Source: Akkermansia sp.
Lineage (GTDB): Bacteria; Verrucomicrobiota; Verrucomicrobiia; Verrucomicrobiales; Akkermansiaceae
Direction of reading: 5' to 3'
Length of the DNA: 64,000 nucleotides
Assembly (NCBI GenBank): GCA_017521405.1
Contig: JAFXCP010000006.1
Span: forward strand, 1 to 64,000
Position 1 is the first letter of the stretch. Each line of letters opens with the position of its first letter. Shown here in pieces: positions 42,840-51,334 of the stretch. A program made the translations under genes and the position numbers. Below the pieces are notes generated by a model, which saw only the letters and a list, made by a program, of their open reading frames with translations, ran no database searches and was not told the DNA's origin.

Positions 42840-44168
42840 TTATTTTTTTGCTCGTTTGCGGGTAATTTTCGGCTGAGCTTGGCCGTTGACAACATCTTCC
42901 GTGATGGTGACGCTGCGTATGCTCTTGTCGCTTGGTACTTTGTACATGATATCGAGCATGAGGCGTTCAAAGATGCCACGGAGAGCGCGGGCTCCTGTGC
43001 CGCGTTCGATGGCTTGGCGCGCCATGGCTTTGAGTGCGCCTTCCTCCACTTCAAGTTTGACTCCGCTCATGCCCAGCAATTTGTTGTATTGCTTCAGAAG
43101 GGCATTCTTGGGTTCTGTGAGGAGCTGTACAAGCTGCTCTTCCGTAAGGGTGGTAAGGGGGGCAAAGATGGGCAGACGCCCGATGAGTTCCGGAATCATG
43201 CCGAACATGAAGAAGTCCTCCGGCATGGCTTTGTTGAGGATTTCTTCCTCTGTGTATTCCTTCGTATCGCGGTCTTCTTCAATAGAAGCGAAGCCCATGG
43301 CTGAAGAGCCTATGCGTTTGCGAATAATGCTTTCCAAGCCAACGAATGCGCCGCCGCAGATGAAGAGAATGTTTTCCGTGTTAACGCGGATGTACTGTTC
43401 GTTGGGGTGTTTGCGGCCGCCCTTGGGAGGGATGTTGCATTCCGTTCCTTCTACGATTTTGAGCAGAGCCTGCTGCACACCTTCGCCGGACACATCTCGC
43501 GTGATGCTGACGTTTTGTGTTTTGCGACCGATTTTATCGATTTCATCCACATAGATGATACCTCTTTCTGCTTTCGCTACATTCATATTTGCAGCTTGCA
43601 GCAGGCGCAGTACAATGTTTTCCACATCCTCGCCCACGTAGCCGGCCTCCGTGAGAGTGGTGGCATCCACAATGCAGAAGGGAACATCCAGTATGCGTGC
43701 CAGTGTTTTGGCCAACAGGGTTTTGCCGGAGCCCGTGGAGCCTGCCAGAAGAATGTTACTCTTTTCGATTTCCACGCCATCGTTCGTGGTGGCTTGGCGG
43801 AGGCGGAGGTAGTGGTTATATACGGCTACGCAGAGGGTTCGTTTGGCCAAATCCTGCCCGATAACGTAGTTGTCCAGCATGCGATGCATTTCCTCCGGCG
43901 TGGGGAGCTCGTCTTGCTTGCGTGTTTGGACTTCCAGCACGGGGCTGTTATCGGGCATCGGCTCTTGAGGAACTACTTCAGGGTGTGTATTGCGAATGAG
44001 GGTCAGGATTCGCTCGGCTGCCACGTCTCCCATATCGGAGATGAGCATTTGGTAATCCATGCCTTCCACGCACTGAAAACAGGTATGTACCCCATCGATG
44101 TCGAGCATGGGGCGCCCTTCGCATTCATGCCCGCCACACAAGTGGCAGATTTTTGCATTCTTTGCCAT
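42840..44168 (-). CDS. clpX: ATP-dependent protease ATPase subunit ClpX
   Basis: 442 aa. The N-terminal zinc-binding domain has C8/C11/C30/C33. The AAA+ core shows Walker [16 protein letters not shown], Walker [14 protein letters not shown], sensor GGAFVGLE and the ClpP-binding loop region. An insert after the zinc domain is modestly longer than in E. coli ClpX (424 aa). ClpX unfolds ssrA-tagged and other substrates for ClpP. It begins 12 nt after clpP. Confidence 0.95.
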   Translation of the reverse strand: MAKNAKICHLCGGHECEGRPMLDIDGVHTCFQCVEGMDYQMLISDMGDVAAERILTLIRNTHPEVVPQEPMPDNSPVLEVQTRKQDELPTPEEMHRMLDNYVIGQDLAKRTLCVAVYNHYLRLRQATTNDGVEIEKSNILLAGSTGSGKTLLAKTLARILDVPFCIVDATTLTEAGYVGEDVENIVLRLLQAANMNVAKAERGIIYVDEIDKIGRKTQNVSITRDVSGEGVQQALLKIVEGTECNIPPKGGRKHPNEQYIRVNTENILFICGGAFVGLESIIRKRIGSSAMGFASIEEDRDTKEYTEEEILNKAMPEDFFMFGMIPELIGRLPIFAPLTTLTEEQLVQLLTEPKNALLKQYNKLLGMSGVKLEVEEGALKAMARQAIERGTGARALRGIFERLMLDIMYKVPSDKSIRSVTITEDVVNGQAQPKITRKRAKK

Positions 44169-44180
44169 GGGTGGAGGTGT

Positions 44181-44795
44181 TTATTTTTTTCCCGGGGCCG
44201 GAGTATGCTCCAGAATGCGATCCACAAGACCATATGCTTGGGATTCTTCTGCCGTCATGTAGTTATCGCGGTCCTGATCCTGCTTTACGGTATCAAAATC
44301 CTTGCCGGTGTGTTTGGCGAGGATGCCGGTGAGGCGTTTGTCCAGACTGAACATGAATTTGATGGTGCGCTCCACATCGGCCGCGGTACCTTGGGCTCCC
44401 CCGCGTACTTGGTGAATCATTACGTGAGAATTCGGCAGGCAGAAACGCTTACCCTTGGTGCCGGCAGCCAGTAGCACGCTGGCCATGCTGGCGGCAATGC
44501 CTATGCAGTAGGTGTTAATATCGCAGGAGATGAACTGCATTGTATCGTAAATGGCTAAACCGGCTGTTACGGAGCCGCCGGGAGAGTTGATGTAGATATG
44601 AATGTCCTTTTTGGGATCCGTCATCTGGAGGAAAAGTAATTGGGCAATGACGGAATTGGCCACGGTGTCATCAATCTCTGTGCCGATGAAGATAACGCGG
44701 TCAAGCAGCAGGCGAGAGTAAATGTCGTAAGCGCGTTCTCCCTGACTGGTCTTTTCGATGACGGTGGGAATGTAGTAGTTTTTCGGCGTTTCCAT
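44181..44795 (-). CDS. clpP: ATP-dependent Clp protease proteolytic subunit
   Basis: 204 aa. The catalytic triad is visible: S103 in GIAASMAS, H128 in SHVMIHQ, D177 in [15 protein letters not shown] and [10 protein letters not shown] are standard ClpP landmarks. First gene of clpP-clpX-tsaD and two hypothetical genes, from a promoter with a short (~8 nt) leader. In-frame upstream codons extend beyond the promoter and are not used. Confidence 0.95.
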   Translation of the reverse strand: METPKNYYIPTVIEKTSQGERAYDIYSRLLLDRVIFIGTEIDDTVANSVIAQLLFLQMTDPKKDIHIYINSPGGSVTAGLAIYDTMQFISCDINTYCIGIAASMASVLLAAGTKGKRFCLPNSHVMIHQVRGGAQGTAADVERTIKFMFSLDKRLTGILAKHTGKDFDTVKQDQDRDNYMTAEESQAYGLVDRILEHTPAPGKK

Positions 44796-44809
44796 AGTAC
44801 TTGTGCCGC

Positions 44810-44839
44810 AGTATAGCACAGCTTCTCCCCCTGCGGCAA
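44810..44839 (-). promoter_or_regulatory. clpP operon promoter
   Basis: TTGCCG (44839-44834), 18 bp, TATACT (44815-44810), 14 nt to ATG. Confidence 0.7.
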
Positions 44840-44870
44840 AGGCTTTTCGGGGCATAATTCTATTATGCCA

Positions 44871-44917
44871 CAAAAAGAGGGGCAGGGCACGGAGCTTGCG
44901 TGGCTCCTCGCCCTGCC
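44871..44917 (-). terminator. Terminator of the DUF2147 gene
   Basis: GGCAGGGC (44881-44888) / GCCCTGCC (44910-44917) with an inner GGAGC/GCTCC stem, followed on the minus strand by CCTCTTTTTG. Confidence 0.8.
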
Positions 44918-44967
44918 TGAGTGGGACATGAGAGATAATTCTGTTTTTTGTTCCGAATTGGTCGGAA

Positions 44968-45417
44968 TCAGATTTTCGGTTTCTTCGGGGTGGGGGCGGC
45001 AATGCCTGCCTGCGAGGCGGTGTTTTTCAACCATGTTTGGTTGCGCCCCAAAAAGGCAATCTTACCGCGCACGATGAGTTTGTCTCCCTCTCGCCAAATC
45101 TCGCAGCCATATACTTTACCCTTGGTGGGGTCTAAAATTTTGCCGCCACTGTATGTGTCATCATCCTTTTGCAAATCCCATATGATGTCCAACCCCAACA
45201 CCTTGGGTTTGCCCGGAATTTTTGCTGTGGCGTTCTTGTTCTGAATCAGTTCCACCACGCGTCCGTAGAACTTGCCCTTGTACTCGTATATCTGCACCAC
45301 GCTCTTGGCTTCTTTCGTCTCGTCATCAATTGTGGTCCACAGACCTACAATGTCCTGTCCGGCCTGTGCTGCGAGCGCGCAGACAATCATCGCTGCTGTA
45401 AGGAATAATTTTTTCAT
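44968..45417 (-). CDS. Exported DUF2147 protein
   Basis: 149 aa. Signal peptide [20 protein letters not shown], then the DUF2147 pattern: [73 protein letters not shown]. This is a small periplasmic beta-barrel-like domain of unknown function, common in Gram-negatives. It is preceded by two tandem promoter copies. Confidence 0.88.
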   Translation of the reverse strand: MKKLFLTAAMIVCALAAQAGQDIVGLWTTIDDETKEAKSVVQIYEYKGKFYGRVVELIQNKNATAKIPGKPKVLGLDIIWDLQKDDDTYSGGKILDPTKGKVYGCEIWREGDKLIVRGKIAFLGRNQTWLKNTASQAGIAAPTPKKPKI

Positions 45418-45445
45418 AAGTGCGTATGTGTTTTTACTGCTGTTT

Positions 45446-45475
45446 TTTATATGTAAAAAGCTAGAGTTGGGTCGA
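45446..45475 (-). promoter_or_regulatory. DUF2147 promoter, proximal copy
   Basis: TCGACC (45475-45470), 18 bp, TATAAA (45451-45446). Its -35 and spacer share CTCTAGCTTT with the distal copy 33 bp upstream. Confidence 0.5.
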
Positions 45476-45479
45476 GGGT

Positions 45480-45508
45480 AATTTACACGAAAGCTAGAGC
45501 AAGGTCAA
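45480..45508 (-). promoter_or_regulatory. DUF2147 promoter, distal copy
   Basis: TTGACC (45508-45503), 17 bp including CTCTAGCTTT, TAAATT (45485-45480). The region looks like a tandem duplication of one promoter. Confidence 0.55.
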
Positions 45509-45579
45509 GCTTTTGTTGAAAAAAAACAGGCAAATCACGTAGAAAATGAGTAAATGGGGCGAGTTGCGGCAATCTGAGC

Positions 45580-45608
45580 TTGACGCCGCATGGGTGAGGT
45601 GCTATGCT
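45580..45608 (+). promoter_or_regulatory. Promoter of carboxyltransferase gene
   Basis: TTGACG (45580-45585), 17 bp, TATGCT (45603-45608). The ATG at 45604 is inside the -10 box, so translation must begin at 45625. Confidence 0.7.
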
Positions 45609-45624
45609 TACGGCAACGAATTAT

Positions 45625-47124
45625 ATGAAACCTGCTACATTTAACTGCACAGTACTCCGCGACGGTCATCAGTCTCTGGCCGCCACTCGTATGTCCACCG
45701 AGCAGATGCTCGAAATAGCTCCCATTTTGGATACAATGGGGTTCTCCGCATTGGAAACATGGGGCGGTGCTTCCATTGATTCCGGTTTGCGTTTCTTGGG
45801 GGAACATCCGTTCGACCGTTTAGACACCCTTAAGAAGCTGGCTCCCAAGACTCCGCACATGATGTTGCTCCGCGGGCAGAATCTTGTGGGCTATACCCAT
45901 TATGCTGATGATGTGGTGGAAGCATTTGTGAAGCTGAGCGTGAAGCACGGCATGAACATTTTCCGTATTTTCGATTGCTTGAACGACCCGCAGAACATGC
46001 GGACGTCCATCAAGGCCGCGAAGGAGGCCGGCGGGCAGGCTCATGGTACGATTTGCTACACGACTTCCCCCGTGCATAATCTTGAGTACTTTGCCAATCT
46101 GGCTAAGGAAATTGCCGATATGGGCGCGGATGCCATCGTGATTAAGGATATGGCCGGCCTGATTCCTCCGGCAGAGACAGCCGCTTTGACGGAGGCTATT
46201 AAGAAAGCCACGAATCTGCCTGTGTGGATTCACACGCACGAGACGGCCGGTTTGGGGGCTGCTACTTACGTGGCAGGTATTAACGCCGGGGCAGATGCGG
46301 TGGACGTGTCCATTGCTCCGTTCGCCAATGGTACCGGCCAGCCGGATTGCATGCGCATGCTGGCGTTGATGAATGGCTACGAGCGTTGCCCGCAGTTGGA
46401 GGACGAGGCTGATTTTAAGAAGAAGCTCTCCACCATTTCCGCCATGCTTCAGCCTGTGTACGACAGCCTTTCCCGCTTTACCAGCCACGCTAATGAGGTG
46501 GTGAACAGCGATACCCTGCGTTATCAGGTGCCCGGCGGTATGCTTTCCAACTTCCGCAGCCAGCTCAAGGAGATGAACATGACCGATAAGTTCGAGGAAG
46601 TGTTTGCTGAGATTCCTGTGGTTCGCAAGGCTTTGGGGTGGATTCCTTTGGTAACGCCCACATCTCAGATTGTGGGTGTTCAGGCGATGATGAACGTGAA
46701 GTTCGGACGCTGGAAGAATATTACCCCGCAGTGTGCGGATGTGGCATTGGGTTACTACGGTCGCACGCCTGCTCCCGTGGATCCTGAGCTGCAGGCCATG
46801 TGTGCCAAGAAGATGGGCAAGGAACCTATTACCTGCCGCCCGGCGGATTTGATTAAGCCCGGTATGCAGGATTTGCGCGATAAACTGGCTGCCAAGGGAA
46901 TGCCGGTTACGGATGAGAACTGCGTCATTTACGCTATGTTCCCACAGCAGTTGGAGGACTACTACGCCGGTAAGCGCCCCGAGCCGCCCACCACTCCCAA
47001 GCCCGAGAATTTCGGCGCTCCTGTATCCCTCAGTACCGTGGGTGTGGCCGCAGCCATCTCCGGTCGCAACATGAAGCTCAACATTATGGGCCGCGAGTAC
47101 GATGTGACCATCGAGGAGAAGTAA
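45625..47124 (+). CDS. Pyruvate/oxaloacetate carboxyltransferase subunit without biotin domain
   Basis: 499 aa. TIM-barrel carboxyltransferase of the PycB/OadA family: TVLRDGHQSLAATRM, ALETWGGASID, LLRGQNLVGY, IFRIFDCLND, IVIKDMAGL, IHTHETAGLGAATY, DVSIAPFANGTGQP, plus the conserved C-terminal domain with VPGGMLSN. It moves CO2 between biotin and pyruvate/oxaloacetate. No biotin-attachment (MKM) domain is in this chain; the protein stops at NIMGREYDVTIEEK, so a separate biotin carrier protein is needed. None is in the window. Could be part of a Na+-pumping decarboxylase or a two-subunit pyruvate carboxylase. Confidence 0.88.
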   Translation: MKPATFNCTVLRDGHQSLAATRMSTEQMLEIAPILDTMGFSALETWGGASIDSGLRFLGEHPFDRLDTLKKLAPKTPHMMLLRGQNLVGYTHYADDVVEAFVKLSVKHGMNIFRIFDCLNDPQNMRTSIKAAKEAGGQAHGTICYTTSPVHNLEYFANLAKEIADMGADAIVIKDMAGLIPPAETAALTEAIKKATNLPVWIHTHETAGLGAATYVAGINAGADAVDVSIAPFANGTGQPDCMRMLALMNGYERCPQLEDEADFKKKLSTISAMLQPVYDSLSRFTSHANEVVNSDTLRYQVPGGMLSNFRSQLKEMNMTDKFEEVFAEIPVVRKALGWIPLVTPTSQIVGVQAMMNVKFGRWKNITPQCADVALGYYGRTPAPVDPELQAMCAKKMGKEPITCRPADLIKPGMQDLRDKLAAKGMPVTDENCVIYAMFPQQLEDYYAGKRPEPPTTPKPENFGAPVSLSTVGVAAAISGRNMKLNIMGREYDVTIEEK

Positions 47125-47145
47125 GCTGTCTGAATTTCTTATTAC

Positions 47146-47182
47146 AAAGCCGCCGTTCAGAACTCCGAACGGCGGCTTTTTT
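47146..47182 (+). terminator. Terminator of carboxyltransferase gene
   Basis: AAAGCCGCCGTTC (47146-47158) / GAACGGCGGCTTT (47167-47179), then TTT. Confidence 0.88.
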
Positions 47183-47216
47183 CGTGCGGGGAGTGAGGTA
47201 AATACTGTGTGGGGTA

Positions 47217-47245
47217 TTGACAAAAAGGTGCCTCGGTTGTAAATT
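47217..47245 (+). promoter_or_regulatory. argD promoter (leaderless geometry)
   Basis: TTGACA (47217-47222), 17 bp, TAAATT (47240-47245), 9 nt to ATG 47255 (6 nt to an in-frame GTG). Confidence 0.8.
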
Positions 47246-47254
47246 CGTGCCGTG

Positions 47255-48490
47255 ATGAATAACGAGCATGTGTTACCGACGTACGGCCGCGCTCCTTTTG
47301 AGGCGGTTCGGGGGGAGGGGTCTTATCTGTATGATGCAGAGGGGCGCCGCTATGTGGATTTTTGTGCCGGTATAGCCACCTGTTCGCTGGGGCACTGCCA
47401 TCCGGTATTGGTAAAAGCAGTGGCAGAGCAGGCGGCCACGTTGATGCACTGCTCGAACTTATATGGTATTCCCGGGCAGGAAAAACTGGCGCGCCTGTTG
47501 GTGGAACAAGTAATCGGAATCCCGGGACGTGTGTTTTTCTGCAATTCCGGAGCCGAGGGGAATGAGGGGATGATTAAGGTGGCTCGTCGCTTTGGACATC
47601 GCCGCCCGGCGGCGGATGGATTCCCGCGTTACGAGGTTATTACCTTCAATAAGAGTTTCCATGGGCGTACGCTGGGAACGCTGGCTGCCACGGGGCAAAC
47701 TAAGGTGCAGGTGGAGTTCGACCCGCTCCTTAATGGGTTCAAATACGTGGATTTTAATGATATTGAGGGCTTGCGCGCTGCCGTATCTCCCTGTACCTGT
47801 GGTATTATGCTGGAGGCGGTGCAAGGGGAAGGTGGTGTTAATCCCGCCACGCCGGAGTTTTTACGGGCTGTGGCGGAGTTGTGCCGCCAAAAGGATTTAC
47901 TGCTTATGATTGATGAAGTGCAGTGCGGCATAGGGCGTTGCGGGGCAAGTATGGGCTGGAAAGCCGTGTGCCCGGAGGTGGAGCCGGATTTGGTATCCTG
48001 TGCTAAGGGAATAGGCGGAGGTTTCCCTATGGGATGTTTTTGGGTAAGTAATCGTGCTATTGATGATGCCGGTACACAGCTTTCTTCCATTATGGGGCCC
48101 GGTTCGCATGGCTCTACCTTTGGCGGAACGCCTCTGGCTTGCGCTGCCGGTTATGCCGTAGTGAATGAAATTCTTACTCAGGGGTTGGTGGAACGAGCTG
48201 CCCGTATGGGGGATGTTGTGAAATCTACGGTGGAGTCTTGGAATCTTCCCTGTGTGGAAATCGTGCGAGGTTTGGGGTTGTTGCGTGGTGTAGGGCTGAA
48301 GAAGGGCTCCTTCGAGGTGCCGGAGGGACAAACCCCCGCTTCCCATGTGAATAACCTTTGCCGGGAAGCCGGATTGCTTTGTTGCCCGGCCGGCCCGGAT
48401 ACGCTTCGCGTTATCCCTGCTCTCAATGTGCCGGAAGAGGTGCTTGCTGAGGGTCTTGCAATACTCAAGGCGGTATTGTCCTCATTGTAA
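47255..48490 (+). CDS. argD: Acetylornithine aminotransferase family protein
   Basis: 411 aa class III PLP aminotransferase. FFCNSGAEGNEGMIKVARR, FHGRTLGTLAATGQ, LMIDEVQCGIGR and the PLP-lysine motif SCAKGIGGGFPMG are present, with the ArgD-like GSHGSTFGGTPLACAA. It makes acetylornithine from N-acetylglutamate semialdehyde; close relatives act on succinylornithine or succinyl-diaminopimelate. No other arg genes are near. GTG at 47252 is an alternative start. Confidence 0.85.
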   Translation: MNNEHVLPTYGRAPFEAVRGEGSYLYDAEGRRYVDFCAGIATCSLGHCHPVLVKAVAEQAATLMHCSNLYGIPGQEKLARLLVEQVIGIPGRVFFCNSGAEGNEGMIKVARRFGHRRPAADGFPRYEVITFNKSFHGRTLGTLAATGQTKVQVEFDPLLNGFKYVDFNDIEGLRAAVSPCTCGIMLEAVQGEGGVNPATPEFLRAVAELCRQKDLLLMIDEVQCGIGRCGASMGWKAVCPEVEPDLVSCAKGIGGGFPMGCFWVSNRAIDDAGTQLSSIMGPGSHGSTFGGTPLACAAGYAVVNEILTQGLVERAARMGDVVKSTVESWNLPCVEIVRGLGLLRGVGLKKGSFEVPEGQTPASHVNNLCREAGLLCCPAGPDTLRVIPALNVPEEVLAEGLAILKAVLSSL

Positions 48491-48518
48491 ATACGTAGGT
48501 TTACATTTTCCCATTTTC

Positions 48519-48550
48519 CTCCGGATGCCTATGGCGTCCGGAGCTTTTTT
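48519..48550 (+). terminator. Terminator of argD
   Basis: CTCCGGATGCC (48519-48529) / GGCGTCCGGAG (48533-48543), loop TAT, then CTTTTTT. Confidence 0.88.
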
Positions 48551-48551
48551 C

Positions 48552-48579
48552 TTGCCTTATTTCCAGAAATAGGTATATT
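48552..48579 (+). promoter_or_regulatory. GH20 promoter (leaderless geometry)
   Basis: TTGCCT (48552-48557), 16 bp, TATATT (48574-48579), 9 nt to ATG 48589. The ATG at 48583 is only 3 nt from the -10 and is therefore not the start. Confidence 0.7.
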
Positions 48580-48588
48580 TACATGGTA

Positions 48589-50631
48589 ATGAGAAATTTA
48601 GTAGCTACCATAATGATGATGTGGACGATGACGGCACTGGCCTTTGCTTCGTGGACGTCTCCCCATCCGTTAGAATGGGAGGAAAAGGCTCCGGCGGCGT
48701 TAATCCCATTTCCTCAGAAGGTAACGTGGGAAAAAGGAACGCTCTCCATCCCTACGGAAAAGGGCTGGAAATTGAAGGGAGGCGTTGCTAAGAAAAAATC
48801 TATTAAAATAGCGTGGAAGGGTATTATTGGGGATTGTTCCGGCAAGGGAAAAGCTCCCCTTGTGGTAACTCTTGCTAAGGAAAAACTGCCCTCGGACGCT
48901 CAGAAGGAAGGGTATACTCTTGTTGTAAATGAAAAAGGTGTTCGGATTGGGGCTGAAACTGAGACAGGTTTTTTCTACGGATTGCAAACTCTGCGTCAAT
49001 TGGCGGCTAATAAGAAGAAACTCCCCTTTTGTAAAATAACGGACTGGCCTGCTTTCCGATATCGCGGGTATTTGCAGGATTGCGGTCGCAATTTCCGCAA
49101 GGTGGAGCGTTTGAAAAAAGAACTGGATTTAGCGGCGCAGCTTAAAGTCAACCTTTTTCAATGGCATTTGACCGATTACCCTGCGTGGCATGTTCAATGC
49201 AAGGTGCATCCGAAATTGAATGATCCCAAATATCGCACTCGAGATGTAAATGATACATACAGTTACAAGGAGATACGAGAGGTGATAGAATATGCCCGGG
49301 AGCGCCATATTCTGGTTATTCCGGAGTTGGATATGCCGGGGCATAGTGGTTATTTTAAACGTGCTTTCGGATTTCCGATGCATACTGCGGAGGGGATGAA
49401 AATCGTGGGCGAATTGTGGGATGAGTTTCTGAAAGAAATACCTAAGGAGTTGTGCCCGATTATTCATTTTGGTGGGGATGAGGTAAAGATTCCCAATGCG
49501 AGAGAGTTTGTTGATTTTGTGGTGCAAAAGTTGGAGGCTGATGGGCGTATTGCTATGCAGTGGTCCAGCCGTCGAGATTTAGCAAAGCATGAAAATGCTA
49601 TTGGTCAACGTTGGTTGGACGGTGCAGATGTAGCGGAAATTTCCTTGACTAACCTTAAGGGGCGTACGTTTGACTCTATCATCGGATACACGAACGTGTA
49701 TGAGCCGGCGATGATGGTGCGTCGCTACTTTTTCATGCGTCCCTGTGGGGCAGCTAAGGGAGACCAGGAACGCCTGGGTACCATCATGGGAATTTGGCCG
49801 GACGGACGTGTGGACGATAAGGAACTCATTCCCGAGCTGTGTAATATGTGGCCTGCCATGTGTGCTATGGTGGAACGTTCTTGGAAAGGTGGGGGCGCAG
49901 ATGGTGATAAATTCCCCGCTGATATGCCCTCTCCGGATACGGAGGCCGGCAAGGCATACCGTTTGTTTATGGCTCGTGCGGCGTCGATTCGTAAGACTAT
50001 TTTTGCACAGGAGCCTTTTCCTGTTTGGCCGGAGTCTTCGGTGGAATGGACTCTTGTGGAACCGATGGAAAGTACACGTGCAGAGTCTGTACGAGCGGAT
50101 GTGTTAAAGGGTGATTTGGAAAATCTGAAAACTCGGAAGGCTTATTGCGGTAGCCTTTATTTCCGTACTCGTGATGGTTCCGGCTGTATCGGTATGTTCC
50201 GAAAAGGGAAGCCGGGGCAGACTCTTTGGGCTGTGACGAAGTTTAAGGCGGCTAAGGCCGGGAATCAAAAGTTCATGATTGGATTTGATGCCCCGGAGCG
50301 TTCCAATCGTCGGTATATGGGCTTACCGAAAAACCCGGGGGATTGGACACCGACGGGGGCTCGAATCTGGCTTAATGGTAAGGAGATAAAAAATCCTCAC
50401 ACATACAAGTACGCTGGGCAGCGCCGTTCAGGTAATGCGTGGCAGTTTGATGGCCCCCCGCTGGATCCGGAGGAGCTTTGGTGGATGCTTGACCCCGTGG
50501 AGCTGCCGATTCGTAAGGGAGAGAACACTGTCGTGATAGAGCATCCCTTCATCGATTATAATCAAGCGTGGCAGCTTTCCTTTATTCCGCTGGAGCAGCC
50601 GCGCAAATCCCGAGGGGGAAAGAAGCGTTAG
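48589..50631 (+). CDS. Exported GH20 beta-N-acetylhexosaminidase
   Basis: 680 aa. Signal peptide MRNLVATIMMMWTMTALAFA. A GH20 N-terminal alpha/beta domain (about 40-150) precedes the catalytic barrel with YRGYLQDCGRNFRKVE, QWHLTDYPAW, VIPELDMPGHSGYF and the catalytic pair D297-E298 in HFGGDEVK. The C-terminal ~200 residues look like an added beta domain. GH20 enzymes remove terminal GlcNAc/GalNAc by substrate-assisted catalysis, a core mucin-degrading activity; released sugars could feed the kinase at 21060. Probably periplasmic or secreted. Confidence 0.92.
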   Translation: MRNLVATIMMMWTMTALAFASWTSPHPLEWEEKAPAALIPFPQKVTWEKGTLSIPTEKGWKLKGGVAKKKSIKIAWKGIIGDCSGKGKAPLVVTLAKEKLPSDAQKEGYTLVVNEKGVRIGAETETGFFYGLQTLRQLAANKKKLPFCKITDWPAFRYRGYLQDCGRNFRKVERLKKELDLAAQLKVNLFQWHLTDYPAWHVQCKVHPKLNDPKYRTRDVNDTYSYKEIREVIEYARERHILVIPELDMPGHSGYFKRAFGFPMHTAEGMKIVGELWDEFLKEIPKELCPIIHFGGDEVKIPNAREFVDFVVQKLEADGRIAMQWSSRRDLAKHENAIGQRWLDGADVAEISLTNLKGRTFDSIIGYTNVYEPAMMVRRYFFMRPCGAAKGDQERLGTIMGIWPDGRVDDKELIPELCNMWPAMCAMVERSWKGGGADGDKFPADMPSPDTEAGKAYRLFMARAASIRKTIFAQEPFPVWPESSVEWTLVEPMESTRAESVRADVLKGDLENLKTRKAYCGSLYFRTRDGSGCIGMFRKGKPGQTLWAVTKFKAAKAGNQKFMIGFDAPERSNRRYMGLPKNPGDWTPTGARIWLNGKEIKNPHTYKYAGQRRSGNAWQFDGPPLDPEELWWMLDPVELPIRKGENTVVIEHPFIDYNQAWQLSFIPLEQPRKSRGGKKR

Positions 50632-50639
50632 CTTATTGC

Positions 50640-50864
50640 TTAGGCTTGCTCTTCAAATCGCGGACCCTCCGCGCCGGCATCGACCTGTTCGACGAGTTCG
50701 AACAGGTCGAGCTTTTTTATTTCCTCTTGCTCTGCAAAATCAAGAAAGTTTTCCAAGGCATGTAAAATAAATTCGGTACGAGTGATTTTGTGGTGCAGAA
50801 GTGCTTGTTCTAAGCGTTCGTGTTGGGCGGCGGAGCAGCGGAAGGTGACGGAGTGCAGATTCAT
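50640..50864 (-). CDS. Small ribbon-helix-helix-like protein
   Basis: 74 aa. The pattern MNLHSVTFRCSAAQHERLEQ, then ALLHHKITRTEFILHALENF, is strand-helix-helix as in RHH/CopG repressors; the C-terminal third is very acidic. It may be a DNA-binding regulator or an antitoxin without an adjacent toxin. Stop is 8 nt from the convergent GH20 stop. Confidence 0.6.
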   Translation of the reverse strand: MNLHSVTFRCSAAQHERLEQALLHHKITRTEFILHALENFLDFAEQEEIKKLDLFELVEQVDAGAEGPRFEEQA

Positions 50865-50874
50865 TGTGCATGCT

Positions 50875-50903
50875 ATTCTAGAGCAAAATTTCTCTGTTAG
50901 AAA
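50875..50903 (-). promoter_or_regulatory. Promoter of RHH-like gene
   Basis: TTTCTA (50903-50898), 17 bp, TAGAAT (50880-50875), 10 nt to ATG. Confidence 0.5.
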
Positions 50904-50945
50904 GACAAGTTATTTTGTAAACATTGTGCTACAACCTAATATGGA

Positions 50946-50973
50946 TTGTCTTATGCTTTCCGTGGTGTAAGAT
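50946..50973 (+). promoter_or_regulatory. Promoter of AP2-like gene
   Basis: TTGTCT (50946-50951), 16 bp, TAAGAT (50968-50973), 10 nt to ATG 50984. An in-frame ATG at 50972 overlaps the -10 box. Confidence 0.55.
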
Positions 50974-50983
50974 GGTGTTTACT

Positions 50984-51268
50984 ATGAAGCGTATACGAAA
51001 TATCACACGTTTTACATATGAGTTTACTTCGTTCCAGGGGTGGCGTGTTACTTTGTGCCGGAATCAGGTGCATTTCACACGGTATTTTTCTGATAAGCAG
51101 TACGGAGGGGAAGCCCCGGCTCTTGCTGCTGCTGTGGAAATGAGGAATCGTGTTTTGGCTAATCTGCGTGCGTATCCGGAAAATCCGGCAAAGGCATTTG
51201 AGCTGTGCCGGGAGGATACCCCGCAAACTTGTTATCCCAGAGGTTTGCGCCCTCGTAAGAACGTTTGA
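50984..51268 (+). CDS. AP2-like DNA-binding-type small protein
   Basis: 94 aa. TSFQGWRVTLCRNQVHFTRY, then FSDKQYGGEAPALAAAVEMR, matches the bacterial AP2/ERF-like domain consensus (GWxVxIxR...xFSDxxYGGxxxALxAA), a three-stranded sheet plus helix that binds DNA. It is the whole protein apart from short basic ends (MKRIRNITR, PRGLRPRKNV). In bacteria such domains occur in mobile-element nucleases and as lone regulators. Own promoter and terminator. Confidence 0.65.
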   Translation: MKRIRNITRFTYEFTSFQGWRVTLCRNQVHFTRYFSDKQYGGEAPALAAAVEMRNRVLANLRAYPENPAKAFELCREDTPQTCYPRGLRPRKNV

Positions 51269-51270
51269 AT

Positions 51271-51305
51271 GCCGTCCCCGTGCAGCTCGGGGACGGCCGG
51301 TTTTT
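51271..51305 (+). terminator. Terminator of AP2-like gene
   Basis: GCCGTCCCCG (51271-51280) / CGGGGACGGC (51288-51297), then CGGTTTTT. Confidence 0.85.
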
Positions 51306-51334
51306 CTGTCCAGCTACAGACAGGCCGCAATGCA

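Noticed and set aside
45820-47223. 467-codon minus-strand open frame opposite the carboxyltransferase
   Set aside because: Antisense shadow with no family motif; the plus strand has full catalytic motifs and a promoter.
50640-50864. Toxin-antitoxin module
   Set aside because: The RHH-like protein could be an antitoxin, but its neighbours are GH20 (convergent) and an AP2-like protein, neither a known toxin.
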